A DNA stretch of 64,000 nucleotides, taken from positions 4,836,001 through 4,900,000 of the forward strand of contig NZ_CP135275.1 in assembly GCF_032302195.1 (NCBI RefSeq), read 5' to 3'. Positions 46,074 through 54,901 of the stretch are shown piece by piece (position 1 is the stretch's first letter; each line of letters begins with the position of its first letter). The notes beneath the pieces are model-generated. The model was not told the DNA's origin, made no database searches, and saw only the letters and a program-made list of their open reading frames with translations. This DNA comes from Paenibacillus sp. MMS20-IR301 (GTDB lineage Bacteria > Bacillota > Bacilli > Paenibacillales > Paenibacillaceae). A program made the position numbers and the translations under genes.

Positions 46074-47243
46074 TTATTCAAGTCCAAGCGGTACAAATAC
46101 CGAAGCGCAGTTGGCTTGCCGGAAGCGGGCGATTACCTGCCTGCTCCAGTCGCGGGTATACCCCGGGTTAGCGCTGAAGAACAGCTCATCCAGATAATTG
46201 AATGTGATGTCATACGGTATCCCCGGATTATCACCGTTCACTTCAAGCTGGGTAATATGCAGGTAGATGCCTCCGGGTAACGTAATCTTTTCTACACATC
46301 CGGGAATGGAATCGAAGCTGCTGACTCTTGTGCCGAAGCAGGAATTGTACTTGCCCTCCTCTCCGCTATCCAATGCGAACCCGTAATAATCATGCAGATA
46401 ATATTTGGCCGCCTCGGTGGCAAACACCTGATCCTGCACCCCGAAATATTTGGTAATAACAAACTCTTCCGAATCAGGCGGCGTCATGCTGCAGGCTATC
46501 TTCATGTCCGGCAACGTCACCGCCTTGAAGCGGATGGAGGCAAACCGCTGCTCAGCATTATCCGCAATCATAACGGGTTCGTATTTGGTGAGAATATCCC
46601 CCGACTCGTCATATGTATTGAAGCTCAGTCCGGAAGGGTTGTACACGTAGCTGGTGTCATTACGGAATTCCCCGACAAAATATTCATCTGCATGCATCCG
46701 CTCATCATAGCCGATCCGTTCCGCTTGTTTACCCTCGTTAATCAGAACCTTGGCATAGCGGCAGGCCGGTACGGTAAGCGTCTCCGTATATTCCGGCAGA
46801 TGCCCGGGCAATCCGTCGAAGCTGTCTACTTCATAACCTACAAGCACTTTATAGTTGCCGTCGCCCTGCACCTCTGAACGTACAGTGACAATCTCCTTGC
46901 CTTTCAGTTGCCGGCTGATCAGGCTGGAGAGCAGTGTCATATCTCCTTCAGCAATCAGCTTTTTCGTATAAAAGTAGTCATTCAGTGTACAGCTCGCATG
47001 CTCAAAGCCATAATATCCGCCGTAACCCCGGCTCTCATACGATACCGGCAGCGCAATCCCCACCACCTTCATCTCCGGCCTGTCCACGATACTACACAGC
47101 TCCGTAATCTGCTCTACCTGCACCTCATTCGCGATTTCCATTTTCTTAATCTCCTCCACCATTCTTAGAATTGCCGGCTTGACCCGGGGACTATAGCTTT
47201 CGGATGCCTGCTCCGGCTGTACATGTTTTCTCAAGTTCATCAT
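46074..47243 (-). CDS. protein with GyrI-like effector-binding domains
   Basis: 389 residues from the ATG at 47243 (AAGGGAG, 7 bases upstream). After a short helical lead, two related segments with GyrI/AraC-effector-type patterns can be seen: YKVLVGYEVDSFDGLPGHLPEYTETLTVPACRYAKVLI (about residues 130-170) and SSFDSIPGCVEKITLPGGIYLHI (about 325-350). It has no DNA-binding domain. It lies 55 bases downstream of an AraC regulator gene that has the same kind of domain, so the two may sense related ligands. Confidence 0.65.
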   Translation of the reverse strand: MMNLRKHVQPEQASESYSPRVKPAILRMVEEIKKMEIANEVQVEQITELCSIVDRPEMKVVGIALPVSYESRGYGGYYGFEHASCTLNDYFYTKKLIAEGDMTLLSSLISRQLKGKEIVTVRSEVQGDGNYKVLVGYEVDSFDGLPGHLPEYTETLTVPACRYAKVLINEGKQAERIGYDERMHADEYFVGEFRNDTSYVYNPSGLSFNTYDESGDILTKYEPVMIADNAEQRFASIRFKAVTLPDMKIACSMTPPDSEEFVITKYFGVQDQVFATEAAKYYLHDYYGFALDSGEEGKYNSCFGTRVSSFDSIPGCVEKITLPGGIYLHITQLEVNGDNPGIPYDITFNYLDELFFSANPGYTRDWSRQVIARFRQANCASVFVPLGLE

Positions 47244-47298
47244 TGTTCGGCTCCCTTCACTATGTAATTTCACTATACAAAGATATACGCCCGAAATA

Positions 47299-48567
47299 TT
47301 ATCCGTTCTTAACATCTTTCAGCTTGATCCACACCTTCATCATTATTGCGTCCGACTCAGCCTGGCCTCCTGTCTCATAGGTGATACACGCGGGCTGATC
47401 CTCTCTGCACCAGCCGTTCTCCTGTATCCATGCCTCCAAAAGAATGATGAACACCCCGCTGTCGCTGTAATTCACGCGCTCAAGCACCGCATATCTGCCT
47501 GCGGCAAGCTGCAATACTTCAAGGCCAGTGTCCAGTGGAAGCTCTATCGGCTGTTCCAGCCTTACCCCGCAGGTGCAGCTGCTGCCATGCTGAGTCACAT
47601 AGAACTCCCTTAACGTTCTGATCATCTCCGGATGATGCCGCGCCAGAACCTTCATCACCGCGCCAGCTGCTGCTTCCTCTGCCCCATCGCCTTCCCGGGT
47701 TGACACCAGGAACGCTTTGTCCTCACAGACCGCTGCGCTAATCTTGTCGTAATCCGTCCGCTTCCGCACCGGCATATACAGCACCAGCTTCTTCACTTCA
47801 CCGCTCTTACAGATATACTCTTCGAAATAATGCCCGTCATCCTGCTCAAACATGCTGGTTCTCAGCCACTTTAAATACAGATAATCCCACGCCAGTCCGA
47901 TCTCGTTATCATCACTCCTGACAGCCGTCTTCGCGAAAGTTAAACTGAGTTCTGGAACCACAGTTATTTCTTCAAAAATCGTATGTATGAGCTTGTTCAC
48001 CAGGCCAGAATCGTATTCCACAGCGAGCTTGTAACAGAATAAGCCGTCCTGCGGCTCTCCATCTCTGCCGAAGAGTCTGCCCTGGTATCCGGGTAAGTGA
48101 ACATGCAGTGCATCTACCGCCTGCTGTTCTATGCCTTGCTGTCTGGGATGATAGAATTTCATGTGTAATGTCTTGGGGATAGTCTCTGCCGTTACAGTTA
48201 CCTGTCTTACGGGTTCGCTGTCGAATCTGGGGAAGTAATAGCTGGCTTCGCTCTTCTGGTACGCCAGTGGTGTCATCGCGGTGGAGGATTTCACGTATTT
48301 GCAAAGAGCCTGCTGTGAGCTGTAGCCGCAAGTATAGGCGATCTCGGCAAGCGGGAGCTGTGAGTACTTGATTAAGCCGAGTGCCTCCGACAATCTGCGC
48401 TTGCGGATGTATTCTTTTACCGAATGGCCGGTATAGGTATAAAATTCACGGTATAGCTGCATGAGTGACGTATACCCGGCCTGTGCAGCCTGTTCAAGAG
48501 GAATATCCTCGTACAGATGCTTCTCGATGAAGTCGATGGATTGCCTGAAACGGGCGGATTTGTTCAT
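47299..48567 (-). CDS. AraC-family regulator with GyrI-like effector domain
   Basis: 422 residues. The AraC DNA-binding domain is N-terminal (residues about 8-105; EAYTCGYSSQQALCKYVKSSTAMTPLAYQKS-like end), followed by a C-terminal half with GyrI-like features: LPGYQGRLFGRDGEP and VNYSDSGVFIILLEAWIQENG, ending in IKLKD. This order is that of Rob/BltR-like regulators that bind small molecules. It likely controls the downstream effector-domain gene. Confidence 0.82.
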   Translation of the reverse strand: MNKSARFRQSIDFIEKHLYEDIPLEQAAQAGYTSLMQLYREFYTYTGHSVKEYIRKRRLSEALGLIKYSQLPLAEIAYTCGYSSQQALCKYVKSSTAMTPLAYQKSEASYYFPRFDSEPVRQVTVTAETIPKTLHMKFYHPRQQGIEQQAVDALHVHLPGYQGRLFGRDGEPQDGLFCYKLAVEYDSGLVNKLIHTIFEEITVVPELSLTFAKTAVRSDDNEIGLAWDYLYLKWLRTSMFEQDDGHYFEEYICKSGEVKKLVLYMPVRKRTDYDKISAAVCEDKAFLVSTREGDGAEEAAAGAVMKVLARHHPEMIRTLREFYVTQHGSSCTCGVRLEQPIELPLDTGLEVLQLAAGRYAVLERVNYSDSGVFIILLEAWIQENGWCREDQPACITYETGGQAESDAIMMKVWIKLKDVKNG

Positions 48568-48757
48568 TGATGTCCTCCGTATAGTGACTGCCGTACACTT
48601 AAATTACTGCAAGATATTTCAAGTTACTGCGAGATGCTCCAAATTGCTTGAAGCTTCAGCGGATTTACTTTTTAATTCCACAGAGGTTACGGGAACTCCT
48701 TCTCCCTATTTTCCAATATATAGATTCTTCATTTTCAAGTTAGACACCCCATACAAC

Positions 48758-48799
48758 ACCAAAAAGCCCAAGCCCCGCTTCCCCGGCAGGCTTGAGCTT
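48758..48799 (-). terminator. terminator of the GH112-GH105 operon
   Basis: On the minus strand AAGCTCAAGCC pairs with GGCTTGGGCTT, with one G-T/mismatch, followed by TTTGG. It begins 12 bases after the GH112 stop codon. The rest of 48568-48757 holds only three similar TTACTGCAAGAT-like phrases. Confidence 0.75.
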
Positions 48800-48810
48800 C
48801 TTGCTTCACA

Positions 48811-50973
48811 CTATTCCCCAATCGTCTTAATCACCGTATCAAACGGAGCCAGCTCCAGCGTATACACTCCATACTCCGTCTCGATCGACGCCCTCTGTAC
48901 CTGGTCGCTGTTGTTGATCACCACAAGCCGTTTGCTCTCCGGATAATAGGCGCACTCCGTATACAGATTGTCAGGGATGTACTTCGTCTCCTCCAGCTCA
49001 CCGCCCGCATAGCGGATCAGATTCAGCAGCAAGCGGGTATTCGCCCAGTTAAAGCTGAATGACGGCAGATAAATGCCCTTTCCTTTGCCGAAGCTATGGA
49101 TAGACAATGTGATCTTACCTTCACTTTCACTCACCACCTCAGCCGCTCCGTCTGTCAGATACACGCCATTCTTCGGTGCTATGCTCGCTCCGTCAGGAAT
49201 CAGGCCGTGATCATCGCTGGCCGAGAACGCCCACTTGCCATGAACCACTCTTGCACCGGTGTCCTCATCCACTCCCAGCACATGAGCCATGCGGAAGTAA
49301 TGATCATAACTTTGCACAGCCGAAGGCTCGTTGACCCCGATAAAAGCTCCGCCCTCATACACCCACTGGGTCAGCAGGTCCACGCCCTTGCTGTCCTTCC
49401 AGTGATCCCCGCCGCTCCACGCTGAGCCCGCTGCTCCGGCGTTAATGACCACATCCACATGCTGCAGCACGCCCTGGCGGATATCCGCGAAATCAATAAA
49501 CTGCACTTCCACCGGCAAGCCGGACAGCGCTTCATTAATATGAATCAGATCATGCATGTAGGTCTCATGAAAATGACCGGAGAGCGTCCACGATCTCAGC
49601 TTGCCCCAGGAATGCAGAACAGCCACCTTCGTCTTCACCTGATAAGGCTTGCCCTGCTGATGCAGCTCCTTAATTTCTCTGAATTCACCGGCAATCTTCC
49701 CGATATACTCGCAGAAGTCCGGATAGCCCTCCACCAGATGCAGATATCCGCCCAGGCCAATCCGGTCTATCGGCTCCCGCAGGAGGGCGCGGCGGATGTT
49801 GATCCAGTAGTTTTTGGCGTCCAGTGTAGGGTTTCCGCCTTCCATGAAGGTTGGCGCCCCTCCTAGACCGACCGGGAAAAGATAAGGATGCAGCCGGATT
49901 TCATGGGTGTCCACCTTGACCCCGGAGCACATCCGCGCTTCGTACCCCGAGAATACACATTTGATCATCCCGTCGAAGCCGAACTCCTGGAAACGGTCAT
50001 TATAAGGCTCCGCCCCCACCCAGCTGTCATCATAGAAGACATACGCCAGCTTGCCGTGATTATGCACAATGTCGATCAGCTGCTTGCCGAACTTAATTAC
50101 GAAGTTATTGATGAACGCCATCCAGTCGAGCTTGCGCTGCTCTGCCGGGATGTGGCTGACACGGTATTTGCCGCCGTTCACGAAATCCTCTGCCGTCAGG
50201 CTGTAGCCGTATTCCTTCGCGAACAGATCAAGCGCTCTGGCGCTTACCGTGAAATCGTACGAACCCCAATCCGAGAACAGATGGCGGTTGCGCTCACTGC
50301 TGCCCCAGATCCAGGCGAAGTTGTAGAAAAGCGAAGTGAAGCGCACCACGGTTGTTTCCCTATGCTGCTGGCACCAGTTCTCCATCCACTCCAGCAGGTA
50401 CGCCTGCGTCTCCATGTACATCGGATCAATCTGCATCAGATGATCCTTGGTCCAGTTATTCGTCGTATGGTTATACATCGAGATCTCTTCCCAGATCCGG
50501 TAGGCGATGAAGCTCACCGTGTACTTATGCCAAGGGGCAATCCCGGTGATGACCACATTGCCTGATTCGCGGTCATAATTCCACTGTTCTCTTGGCACCT
50601 CTTCACTGGTCGTCCGGTCATACACCTGCCAGTACTTGAACGCTTCACGCGAATCATTGACTCTGAATTGCTCCGCGAAGAAATCCTCCATCAGGTAGAC
50701 CGACAGGTAATCCTGTACTGCTACCTTCGGATTCGTAATCAGGAAGCTCTGCTGCAGCTTGTCCTGGTTACGGGACGCCCACTCATTATGGTCGCGGATA
50801 ATACAGATGGTTGAATAAATGCCGTACCCCGCATTAATAATCTCACCCGACAGCTGTGTGCCGTCACTATCACGGATAACATCGGCTCCCCAGCGTTCGG
50901 CGAGCTCCAGCGTCAATGCCTCATAACCGGATTCGCCCGGCAGGGTGAAGGCTCCCTTGGATGCTCCACTCAA
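48811..50973 (-). CDS. GH112 galactosyl phosphorylase
   Basis: 720 residues, the standard GH112 length, starting at a TTG with GGGAGGG 7 bases upstream. The TIM-barrel domain holds FYDDSWVGAEPY near residue 313, the place of the catalytic acid Asp in this family. GH112 enzymes cleave beta-galactosides with phosphate to galactose-1-phosphate: lacto-N-biose, galacto-N-biose, or D-galactosyl-1,4-L-rhamnose. The neighbour is a GH105 unsaturated galacturonyl hydrolase gene, which favours galactosyl-rhamnose from rhamnogalacturonan I. Cytosolic, no signal peptide. Confidence 0.9.
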   Translation of the reverse strand: MSGASKGAFTLPGESGYEALTLELAERWGADVIRDSDGTQLSGEIINAGYGIYSTICIIRDHNEWASRNQDKLQQSFLITNPKVAVQDYLSVYLMEDFFAEQFRVNDSREAFKYWQVYDRTTSEEVPREQWNYDRESGNVVITGIAPWHKYTVSFIAYRIWEEISMYNHTTNNWTKDHLMQIDPMYMETQAYLLEWMENWCQQHRETTVVRFTSLFYNFAWIWGSSERNRHLFSDWGSYDFTVSARALDLFAKEYGYSLTAEDFVNGGKYRVSHIPAEQRKLDWMAFINNFVIKFGKQLIDIVHNHGKLAYVFYDDSWVGAEPYNDRFQEFGFDGMIKCVFSGYEARMCSGVKVDTHEIRLHPYLFPVGLGGAPTFMEGGNPTLDAKNYWINIRRALLREPIDRIGLGGYLHLVEGYPDFCEYIGKIAGEFREIKELHQQGKPYQVKTKVAVLHSWGKLRSWTLSGHFHETYMHDLIHINEALSGLPVEVQFIDFADIRQGVLQHVDVVINAGAAGSAWSGGDHWKDSKGVDLLTQWVYEGGAFIGVNEPSAVQSYDHYFRMAHVLGVDEDTGARVVHGKWAFSASDDHGLIPDGASIAPKNGVYLTDGAAEVVSESEGKITLSIHSFGKGKGIYLPSFSFNWANTRLLLNLIRYAGGELEETKYIPDNLYTECAYYPESKRLVVINNSDQVQRASIETEYGVYTLELAPFDTVIKTIGE

Positions 50974-50974
50974 C

Positions 50975-52006
50975 TTATTTCCCTCCCGCCTTCAGCATAT
51001 CGGACAGGAAAGCCAGCGCTAAGCCCTGACCCCAGCCCTGAATCCAGTCTTTCGGGATATTGCGGTAGCCTTCCCGGTCCTTCATGACAGCTGTGCCGCC
51101 CGATACGCCAAGCACCCGGCCATCTTCGCTGATGCTCGCCAGAATGCCCTTTAACGCTTTTTGCACATATTTGGTATGCAGCGGGTTGCCGTTATTAATC
51201 ATCGCCGCCGCAATTCCGCAGGAGGCCGATACCTCTTCATAGGATTCCTCATCGTCCAGCACTGTCCGCCACAGTCCGTTCTCCGTCTGCACCAGCTTCA
51301 GTGCCGCCAGCTGATCACGCAGGGAGCATTCCACATCCATACATTGCGGGTACAGATACCAGTCCTTCAGCAGCGGCTTGACCTGTGACATCGTGTATGC
51401 CCCCCAGGCATTTGCCCTGCCCCAGTACAGCCCGGACATATGATCCTGCTTCACATTATTGTAGCCGTGGTACCAGAAGCCTGTGCCAGGGTCCTGCAGA
51501 TATTTGATATGCCAGTAATACTGGTTAAGGGCATCCTGGATCAGCTCCTGATCCTTCAGCTTGCTGCCTACACGCAGCAGGAAGAAGGCCGCCATGAACA
51601 GCGTATCCGCCCAGGCCTGCTCCGGAAAGTCATTCGAGACGGACACGGTATGCTGAAGCACGTTGTCGCCGAAACGCAGCGCAGAATTACGGATATAATC
51701 CACCTTACTCATGGCGATATCCCAGTACTTCTGCTCCCCTGTCGCTTCGTATAAGGTAATCAGCATATGCCCCATAGCGCATGTATTGACGGTCCAGTCC
51801 GGCAGTCCCAGCTCGATATATTCATCTGCCCACTGTACCAGCCGGTCCAGAATTTCTTTATTTCCTGTTATCTGATATGCCCGGGATACCCCGTAATAAG
51901 CCACCCCGCACGGCCAGTCCCACGTCAGGTCCATCGCCAGCGTTTTATTCGTTACCTTGTCGATAATACTTAGAATCTCTTCCCGGTTGTACTCTACTTG
52001 AAGCAT
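50975..52006 (-). CDS. GH88/GH105 unsaturated rhamnogalacturonyl hydrolase
   Basis: 343 residues, an (alpha/alpha)6 barrel. The DWPCGVAYYGVSRAYQ start, WADTLFMAAFFLLRVGSK (with the catalytic Asp region), and YHGYNNVKQDHMSGLYWGRANAWGAYT are typical of YteR/YesR-type enzymes, which cut the unsaturated galacturonate from lyase-made oligosaccharides. One base separates it from the GH112 gene, so both are in one operon. No signal peptide: the substrate is imported. Confidence 0.92.
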   Translation of the reverse strand: MLQVEYNREEILSIIDKVTNKTLAMDLTWDWPCGVAYYGVSRAYQITGNKEILDRLVQWADEYIELGLPDWTVNTCAMGHMLITLYEATGEQKYWDIAMSKVDYIRNSALRFGDNVLQHTVSVSNDFPEQAWADTLFMAAFFLLRVGSKLKDQELIQDALNQYYWHIKYLQDPGTGFWYHGYNNVKQDHMSGLYWGRANAWGAYTMSQVKPLLKDWYLYPQCMDVECSLRDQLAALKLVQTENGLWRTVLDDEESYEEVSASCGIAAAMINNGNPLHTKYVQKALKGILASISEDGRVLGVSGGTAVMKDREGYRNIPKDWIQGWGQGLALAFLSDMLKAGGK

Positions 52007-52064
52007 CTGAATACCCCTCTCTTGTCCCGTTCGCCCCTTAGGGGCTTAATATCCGTTCAGGTTA

Positions 52065-52079
52065 TGCAAGCGCTTTACA
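52065..52079. promoter_or_regulatory. candidate CcpA cre site
   Basis: TGCAAGCGCTTTACA holds the palindromic core AAGCGCTT and matches the cre consensus with one mismatch. It lies just downstream of a TACAAT -10-like box for the GH105 gene, a usual place for catabolite repression. Confidence 0.45.
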
Positions 52080-52223
52080 GACTCTATTGTAAGCAGTAAA
52101 ATGTTCTACATCTAAGCATATTCGCAGCAAAACTGCGCAGATTCGACCATTTATATCATTAACCTTTCATCAGGTTCATATTTAAGCAGTTAAATTTATG
52201 TAACGGAAGCAGGTGCCACGAAT

Positions 52224-53165
52224 ATGCCCAGAAAAAAGAAGCCCGTCATCGAATACCGTCACTACAGCCTGCCGATCAGCTTCCCTGTGCTGCTGCTTAG
52301 CGGAGAACGCTGGAAGATATCCGATATCAAAAGCGAGCACCTGCATTTCCATAACCACCTGGAGATTGGCATTTGCTATTCAGACAGCGGGATCATGGAG
52401 ATTAAGGGGGAATCTGTCCCTTTTGCCGCCGGTGATGTGACTTTCCTGCCGCGGTATCTGCCCCATACAACCTACAGTTCGCCGGGGGAGGCCAGTCTGT
52501 GGTCCTATCTCTTTTTCTCACCGGAGGAGCTGTTCCAGCATTCCTTCAAAAGCGCCTATGCCGGCTTCGAGCCGAACCTGTGGGCGGTGCAGGGGAATAG
52601 CTGTATTCTGAACAAGGAGAAATATCCCAAGGTCTATACGCTGGCTACGTCGGTTGTAGAGGAGCTGCTGCTGCAGAAGCCCTATTATCAGGAAAATGCC
52701 TACGGCTTGCTGCTCTCCCTGTATATCGAGCTGTTGAGAATTCATTCCACAAACGAAGCTCTGGCCGGCCAGGAGGCGGAGCATAACCTGAAGGGTGATT
52801 TCGCCATTTCGCCGGCGCTGGAGTATATCACGAGAAATTATATGACAGCGATGTCTATCGACTTTCTGGCCGAATTATGTCACCTGAGCACCACCCATTT
52901 CCGCAGGAAATTCCATGAAATGATGGGCAGCGCACCGCTCGATTTCCTGAGCAGCACCCGGATTGAAGAGGCCTGCAAGCAGCTCAAAAGCACGGAGGAT
53001 TCTATTCTCGAAATCTCTGAAAAGGTAGGGTTCCATTCCATCTCCAGCTTCAACCGCTGCTTCTCGAGGCTGATGGGTGTCTCGCCCAAGGAGTGGCGTA
53101 AAGGAGCACAATCTGAGGCGCAATCGGCGAAGGCCAGTATTCTGGAGTTTACGGGGTGGGTATAG
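52224..53165 (+). CDS. AraC-family regulator with cupin sensor domain
   Basis: 313 residues. The N-terminal cupin sensor (HLHFHNHLEIGICYSDSGIMEI) is followed by a C-terminal AraC domain with the two helix-turn-helix parts: SIDFLAELCHLSTTHFRRKFHEMMG and ILEISEKVGFHSISSFNRCFSRLMGVSPKEWRK. It is divergent from the GH105-GH112 operon and probably activates it in response to a sugar acid or disaccharide. Confidence 0.9.
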   Translation: MPRKKKPVIEYRHYSLPISFPVLLLSGERWKISDIKSEHLHFHNHLEIGICYSDSGIMEIKGESVPFAAGDVTFLPRYLPHTTYSSPGEASLWSYLFFSPEELFQHSFKSAYAGFEPNLWAVQGNSCILNKEKYPKVYTLATSVVEELLLQKPYYQENAYGLLLSLYIELLRIHSTNEALAGQEAEHNLKGDFAISPALEYITRNYMTAMSIDFLAELCHLSTTHFRRKFHEMMGSAPLDFLSSTRIEEACKQLKSTEDSILEISEKVGFHSISSFNRCFSRLMGVSPKEWRKGAQSEAQSAKASILEFTGWV

Positions 53166-53247
53166 TTCATCGAAGACAGCGGATATGCTCCGGCCTGCTG
53201 TCCGGCAGCACAAGCAGTGTCTTGAGTTCATGCTAAGTTGGGGTAAA

Positions 53248-53421
53248 TGTTGCAGGTTTTGCAACAATGCTACATGAATAACGGGGTGGTGACACGGATT
53301 GTTGTACAAAACACAAGAATTCCCCTGCTATGAAGCCTCGCCGTGAGGAAATCCTGCACTTTATGCAATAAATCTCGATTTAGGCCGTTTTAACGAGAAC
53401 ATTGTTGCATTTTATGCAGGA
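53248..53421. repeat. intergenic inverted-repeat element C
   Basis: Four modules alternate in direction: TGTTGCAGGTTTTGCAACAAT (53248), GATTGTTGTACAAAACACAA (from 53297), TCCTGCACTTTATGCAATAA (from 53352) and ATTGTTGCATTTTATGCAGG (53401). The outer ends share TGCAACAAT inverted. The second module is close to part of element A. No gene is present. Confidence 0.6.
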
Positions 53422-53476
53422 TTTTTTATAATATAGCGGTAAAATTATAACTAATTTCAAAAAGGGAGGGTTCACC

Positions 53477-54070
53477 ATGCAGCAGCTGTTCAAGGAACTG
53501 ATCAAGAACGAGGTCAAACCTTTTTTCGCGGGACACGGTTACTCCAAGAAAAATCTGTTCTTCTACAAAGCAGAGGGAACGCAGTTCTACTCTTTCCAAT
53601 TGCAGAAATTGGCCGGGAACACGCGGAATCAGATCATGTTCTACGTTAACTGCTGCATTTATTCTATCGGACTTGAGCCCTTCCAAGCCCGTCCGACCAA
53701 AACAGCGCCTCCAGGAGAGAACCCCCATTTCACCGTGCGGATCGCTGAGATCGTCCCCGCTGCTCCTGACCGCTACTCCCTGACGTCTGATACGGATGCG
53801 GACAAATTCACAGCAGAGCTTCTGCAGCACTTAGAGGAAGCGCTCATGTTCATGCACACCATGACAGGCGCCAGAGAAATTGTGGATTATTATATGGACA
53901 GGACCGCGCTGCATTTAAGCGAAGAAACCTTCCGTTTCCTGCTGCACGCAGGCGACCGTGAAACGGCCGATCAGTATCTGCTCAAGCTGCGGGCGAAATA
54001 CGGAAGCGAACCGCGCTGGACGATCTGGGAGAAGAAATACGCAGCGATTTGGAGCGAATCCGAAGAATAA
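53477..54070 (+). CDS. DUF4304 domain-containing protein
   Basis: 197 residues; LFKELIKNEVKPFFAGHGYSKKNLFFYK is the DUF4304 signature. An AAAGGGAGGG ribosome binding site precedes the ATG. Small cytosolic protein without known function. It follows element C and faces the membrane protein gene. Confidence 0.8.
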   Translation: MQQLFKELIKNEVKPFFAGHGYSKKNLFFYKAEGTQFYSFQLQKLAGNTRNQIMFYVNCCIYSIGLEPFQARPTKTAPPGENPHFTVRIAEIVPAAPDRYSLTSDTDADKFTAELLQHLEEALMFMHTMTGAREIVDYYMDRTALHLSEETFRFLLHAGDRETADQYLLKLRAKYGSEPRWTIWEKKYAAIWSESEE

Positions 54071-54081
54071 TCTTAGCCCGC

Positions 54082-54816
54082 CTATAATCGCTCCACGTAC
54101 TGCTTGGCCTCGCCTAGCGACATATCGGAATGCTGGCGGACGAGCTTGATCGCCGGAATGAGCTTTCCGTCCTTTTTCAGCTGAAGGGCAGATGCTTGTA
54201 TATCCTCAGGAGGGATTTGCAGGGCACTCTCTGCTTCCACGCGGCGCTTCATCTCGGCAGATACCAGCCGCTCCTGTTCTGCGGTTAGCGGCTCCTCTGC
54301 CGTCCGGATCAGCGGGACTCCCCGCTGCGGCATCATTCTGATAACCAGCCCAAGCAGGGTCCCCGCGACAGAATACAGAACCAGATACTGTACGAACCGG
54401 TACAGGTACAGCCATACTGTGCTAAGCGCAACAAGCTCCCCGCCCGGCTTCAGAATAGCCATATGATCCGTGATGGCAATTTCACCGGGGGCATAATTAT
54501 CAATATTCTGCTCAACCTGCAGTTCGCCCGCCGGAGACACGATCCATTCAAGCGGTTTGTTTGTAATGGGGTTGCCTGATGTGTCGATCATCATACTGAA
54601 GAACGTGAAGACCGCGATGATATAGACAATATTGTTGCTCCACGTAAACCGCTTGGACAGCACCACAAGACTGAAGATGAGCAGCAGTGTAATTGCTTTT
54701 ATGTACATGTTATGGAGATAAAACTGCAACACCACAGGCAGGCCCCACCCGAACAGCAGCACCATGACGACAGCAAACAGAGTAACATAGAATAAAATCA
54801 GCGCATTCTTCTTCAT
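54082..54816 (-). CDS. membrane protein with ribosomal L7/L12-like C-terminal segment
   Basis: 244 residues from the ATG at 54816. There are four hydrophobic segments (about residues 5-25, 30-48, 53-72 and 125-150), then a cytosolic tail. The last 30 residues, with IPAIKLVRQHSDMSLGEAKQYVERL, copy the L7/L12 C-terminal helix-turn-helix pattern (IxxIKxVRxxxGxxLxEAKxxVE). In several bacterial families this short motif is found at the end of unrelated membrane proteins; its role is unclear. Confidence 0.75.
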   Translation of the reverse strand: MKKNALILFYVTLFAVVMVLLFGWGLPVVLQFYLHNMYIKAITLLLIFSLVVLSKRFTWSNNIVYIIAVFTFFSMMIDTSGNPITNKPLEWIVSPAGELQVEQNIDNYAPGEIAITDHMAILKPGGELVALSTVWLYLYRFVQYLVLYSVAGTLLGLVIRMMPQRGVPLIRTAEEPLTAEQERLVSAEMKRRVEAESALQIPPEDIQASALQLKKDGKLIPAIKLVRQHSDMSLGEAKQYVERL

Positions 54817-54856
54817 ACGGCACAACTTCCTTTCTACCGGTCTAATCTATTCTTAC

Positions 54857-54895
54857 CCAAAAATAAAGAGGCTGCGCCTATGGCTACAACCTCTC
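54857..54895 (-). terminator. terminator of the DUF4317 gene
   Basis: On the minus strand AGAGGTTGTAGCC pairs with GGCGCAGCCTCT (one bulge), followed by TTATTTTT. Confidence 0.8.
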
Positions 54896-54901
54896 TGATG
54901 T

